64,000 bases of DNA from Neelides folsomi (taxonomy: Eukaryota > Arthropoda > Collembola > Neelipleona > Neelidae): assembly GCA_034687125.1 (NCBI GenBank), contig JAQGBZ010000208.1, positions 46,999 to 110,998 of the forward strand, given 5' to 3'. Position numbers and translations under genes: made by a program. Each line of letters starts with the position of its first letter. Positions within the stretch are counted from its first letter, which is position 1. The notes beneath the pieces were generated by a model. That model was not told where the DNA came from. It saw nothing but the letters and a program-made list of their open reading frames with translations, and ran no database searches. Shown one piece after another: positions 61,163 to 64,000 of the stretch.

Positions 61163-63340
61163 TCAAGACATTTCAATGCACATGACTATTGCTGCCATTA
61201 AAATTAACCCAGCAAAAAACAATAAAACAGTTGTTAAAGAATAAATTCCAATTGCGGTTTTTTCATTCATCAACTCCATTAAACCCCGCCTATTGTTAGG
61301 AACGGCTTTGGATGAAACACTGTAATTTTGATGTATTAAATAATTTACAAGGTTTACAAAATTTAAATAGCTTTTGTGGGAATCTATTTTCTGATAATAC
61401 AAATAATTAATTTTAAAAAAATTAGAAATTCCTGATTCACAAATTGAATGAATTGTATTTACATAGGCGTCGGAATATAAATTCCTTTCTATAACCCAAG
61501 GTATAATTTCATATTTTGTATTTCGATCAATGTTTCTAATTACAAAAATATCATTAAACATTGAAAATAATTTCTCATAATAATTAATTTTTAATTCAAA
61601 ATCTATGAAAATTAAGTTCTGGGGAAATTTTTCTTCAAAATAATAATTTTGATTTGATCGAATATCAAAGACTAAAGTCTCTCGGTTTTTATTTAAAGAA
61701 TCAAATTTAATACAAGTTATAGTTCTTATAAAAATTGAGAGTTCATTTGAATAAATGCCCATTCTTTTATGGTCATTAAACAATGTTAATATAGGTACTT
61801 GTTTTATATCTGAATAATTAAGATTATTCGTCCCTTTTTCAAATCCATATTCTTTGAGACAAGAGGTTGTAAATAGAGGAAAATTAAAAGATGGAATTTC
61901 CTGAATTGATTTAGGAACCCTTGGCAATATAACTGTTGAAATGTCTTTAAAAAGTCCGCTTTTATAAAAAATGCTAAGAAACATCACAAGCAAAATAAAA
62001 ATTCCAAATATTGTCAGAACAATTCCTGGAACTTTTTGTTTTACTAATCCCAAAATCAACCTTTTTCCTTGGTCAATAAAAGAGAAAAATATCAAGGAAA
62101 AATAATTGATGGATTCAATTATCAAAAAATTCCAATTTTTACGATAAATTGTAATTATAGGTAAAGCCAAACAAATTAAAATTGGTGTTAACAAGGTCAA
62201 AACCCACGTAGAAAGGTCAAAGGGAACCAAAAGTGTGAGCCAATTAAAAACCAGTTTTTGTTTGGCTAAAATAATAATAAATGAAAATTTTTCATATCCT
62301 ATGTCTATAGGGATCATTTCGTAATTCAGAGATTCAATTGAATATTGCAAAGGAAAGAGAAATGGCGAATAAATTGAATTGTAATATATGGAACCTGAGT
62401 AGATTTCATCATTCCGAAAAGCTTCTTCATAATAAGATAAATTATATTTCATTATTAAAACACTTAGTGTACAAAGCCTATCATAGTACATTGTCTTGCT
62501 ATTACATTGCGACCAATTAAATTTCCTCATATATAAATCATTAATATTTATGAATTTTCCTTTAAACCTTCTAATAATTTCTCTTACAAAATATCTGAGG
62601 TTTTTTACTGTCAACTTTCCTTCAAATGGGATTCCATCAATGAAACTTTTCGAATTCATGTTATCTTGTAAAACTTGTTCAAAATTAATTGGATGTATTG
62701 GCTGAATGTATATTGAAAATTTTATTGGCAATCCTTTTCCCTTTGAAATTAAAACAATTGAGGTTGAACGGACATAACTACTTAAATGCAAATGCTTCAA
62801 TGCATGATACTCTGAATAATAGCTTAGGTCTTGATTAAAAGATAATATTGTAAACATTGGGTTTATTAACGATGTTAAATCGTATCTAATTTGCATTAGT
62901 TGGTTTGATACATTATTATATTTTAAATCGTTTTGAGCCCCAATATGAAAAATATAAAATATCGCTATGCATTTCAAATGTTTCGTTTTGTAATAAGCTT
63001 TAGATTCAAATCTGCCAATTGTTGAATTTTTTAATTTCAACAACAATTTTTTGCCATTTTCATCTGTGGCGTGTAAAACTTGTGAAACATTGGATTGAGA
63101 AAAATATTGATTGTACAAATCCGAAAGATTCAAATCAGGTTCATTTAAATTCCAATTTCCAACTAATATATTAAGAAATTGATGGAATTGTTTTAAGTTT
63201 ACATCAATGTTTTTAAACATTTGATTGTGATACACAATTTTAACATTAGCGTCAATTTGAAATATTGTGAATAAAAGGAAAAGGACAAAATGTTTTAATA
63301 TCATTTTATTTTTTATATAAAGCGAATATTTTTTTATCAA
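61163..63340 (-). CDS. Divergent ionotropic receptor (IR)-like ligand-gated channel
   Basis: Single-exon gene of 725 codons. The second Met (63304) is the better start, because MILKHFVLFLLFTIFQIDA forms a signal peptide. A long extracellular region with several N-glycosylation sites is followed by LVPFDLSTWVLTLLTPILIC (TM1, about residues 371-395), a pore-loop-like segment (about 404-424), TM2 with LVMFLSIFYKSGLFKDIS (about 438-470), a second extracellular lobe, and TM3 near residues 690-720, ending MCIEMS. This is the ionotropic glutamate receptor layout used by insect IRs. The glutamate-binding residues of classic iGluRs are not evident, as in most divergent IRs. A chemosensory role is inference. 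Intronless structure differs from the multi-exon genes elsewhere in the window. Confidence 0.7.
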   Translation of the reverse strand: MIKKYSLYIKNKMILKHFVLFLLFTIFQIDANVKIVYHNQMFKNIDVNLKQFHQFLNILVGNWNLNEPDLNLSDLYNQYFSQSNVSQVLHATDENGKKLLLKLKNSTIGRFESKAYYKTKHLKCIAIFYIFHIGAQNDLKYNNVSNQLMQIRYDLTSLINPMFTILSFNQDLSYYSEYHALKHLHLSSYVRSTSIVLISKGKGLPIKFSIYIQPIHPINFEQVLQDNMNSKSFIDGIPFEGKLTVKNLRYFVREIIRRFKGKFININDLYMRKFNWSQCNSKTMYYDRLCTLSVLIMKYNLSYYEEAFRNDEIYSGSIYYNSIYSPFLFPLQYSIESLNYEMIPIDIGYEKFSFIIILAKQKLVFNWLTLLVPFDLSTWVLTLLTPILICLALPIITIYRKNWNFLIIESINYFSLIFFSFIDQGKRLILGLVKQKVPGIVLTIFGIFILLVMFLSIFYKSGLFKDISTVILPRVPKSIQEIPSFNFPLFTTSCLKEYGFEKGTNNLNYSDIKQVPILTLFNDHKRMGIYSNELSIFIRTITCIKFDSLNKNRETLVFDIRSNQNYYFEEKFPQNLIFIDFELKINYYEKLFSMFNDIFVIRNIDRNTKYEIIPWVIERNLYSDAYVNTIHSICESGISNFFKINYLYYQKIDSHKSYLNFVNLVNYLIHQNYSVSSKAVPNNRRGLMELMNEKTAIGIYSLTTVLLFFAGLILMAAIVMCIEMS

Positions 63341-63934
63341 TTTTCACAGTAAAATAATAAACTGATTTGATTGTTTCAGTTTTAACAAAACATTTTGTTG
63401 TTGGTAAATATTAATAAAGCCATGAAAGCGTCTATAGCTTAATGATGAGTTTGCTTAAATCCCTTATAAATAATAATAGTATTTTAAATAACAAATAAAA
63501 TAAAAAATGGATAATCAAAAATAATTGGTTTTTAGTAATATATTATTCAAGCTTAGGTAATTATGTTTATAGTAATATAGATTTACATTATCATTCTTTT
63601 CGTTGAAATCTATGGGTTATTTATTTAAGTTTTTGAAGATTTTCTTGGTGGTCGGCCGGTGGCCACTTAAGGTTGCTTGAAATTACACGCCATATTATGA
63701 ATTTTTTTACGCTTTATTGAATTAAATAATCACACAAATGACACAAATGATTAAAAAGTTTGTTAAAAGTTGAAAATAAATCATAATCTAAAAAATATTA
63801 AATTAATCCTTAAAAAATACAGAATAAAATGAATAAAAAAGAGAAATTATTATTTGAATCTTAGAAAAAATTAAGGAAAAAACGTTTCGCGGACTTATAA
63901 AATTTTGCAAGTCGTAAAGTTTAAAAAAAATAAG
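63341..63934. other. AT-rich spacer next to rRNA sequence
   Basis: No gene recognised. If the terminal 66 bases are the 3' end of 28S rRNA on the minus strand, this stretch starts as rDNA spacer and then becomes the upstream region of the IR-like gene. Confidence 0.5.
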
Positions 63935-64000
63935 GTGAGAATCCGTCCAACCATCAGGACGAATCCTCCAGTCAAGGGCTGAGTCTCAACGGATCGCAGC
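63935..64000 (-). rRNA. 28S rRNA, 3' end (partial)
   Basis: Read on the minus strand, the last bases give gctgcgatccgttgagactc and then agcccttgactggaggattc followed by gtcc. This resembles the conserved 3' terminus of metazoan 28S rRNA (a GCTGCGATC..(T/C)TGAGA.TCAGCCC.TTG sequence followed by GATTxGTC). The gene would run off the window edge. GC content jumps here against the AT-rich spacer. Either the edge of an rDNA unit or a stray rRNA fragment. Confidence 0.6.

Noticed and set aside
1-64000. CRISPR arrays, bacterial operons, tRNA genes.
   Set aside because: No regularly spaced direct repeats with spacers, no operon-like gene packing, and no cloverleaf recognised by eye. A tRNAscan run would settle tRNAs.

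Overview
The window is animal nuclear DNA and almost certainly arthropod. It is AT-rich, most exons are short and joined by GT-AG introns (some only 60-110 bp), and it carries metazoan genes with arthropod relatives: a spectraplakin (short stop/MACF), an allatotropin/orexin-type receptor, a NEURL2-like protein and a divergent ionotropic receptor. The intronless ionotropic receptor and the many decayed DNA transposons would suit a springtail or another non-model arthropod, but the sequence does not fix the species. Nothing bacterial or viral was seen, apart from retrotransposon remnants.

Layout. Positions 1-24365 (+) hold the 3' two thirds of one spectraplakin gene. 24 coding exons could be phased end to end (11490 nt, about 3829 codons): spectrin-repeat rod, two EF-hands, GAS2 microtubule-binding domain, and a Ser/Arg/Gly tail with three SxIP-type motifs. 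24366-29574 is mostly empty AT-rich DNA with one probable untranslated exon. 29575-44103 (+) is a seven-exon neuropeptide GPCR of the allatotropin/orexin receptor type, 401 residues, with long introns. 45331-47169 (+) is a four-exon NEURL2-like adaptor of 279 residues. 47843-48951 (-) is a cysteine-rich secreted protein gene whose reading frame is interrupted.

49592-55158 (+) is the most unusual locus. About 22 ankyrin repeats are followed by one transmembrane helix, a basic stop-transfer and a tyrosine kinase domain spread over small exons. The frame shifts once inside the ankyrin part, and the kinase has HCD in place of HRD. 55712 to about 57100 is a truncated BEL/Pao retrotransposon. 57914-60112 is a decayed F-box/LRR-like gene whose last exon is split by a 1537-bp Merlin-like transposon with long inverted repeats and a 9-bp target duplication. 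61163-63340 (-) is an intronless ionotropic-receptor-like gene. The last 66 bases look like the 3' end of 28S rRNA on the minus strand.

Mobile DNA is the second theme. Nine copies of a palindromic MITE of about 80 bp, two mariner/maT-type remnants sharing TACTAGG ends, a hAT-type MITE with a perfect 8-bp duplication, a TA-flanked element rich in GGATATC, a 184-bp long-inverted-repeat element and two clusters of GGGAACGTTCCC palindromes sit almost entirely in introns. Splicing of the long genes must therefore remove many hairpin-forming insertions.
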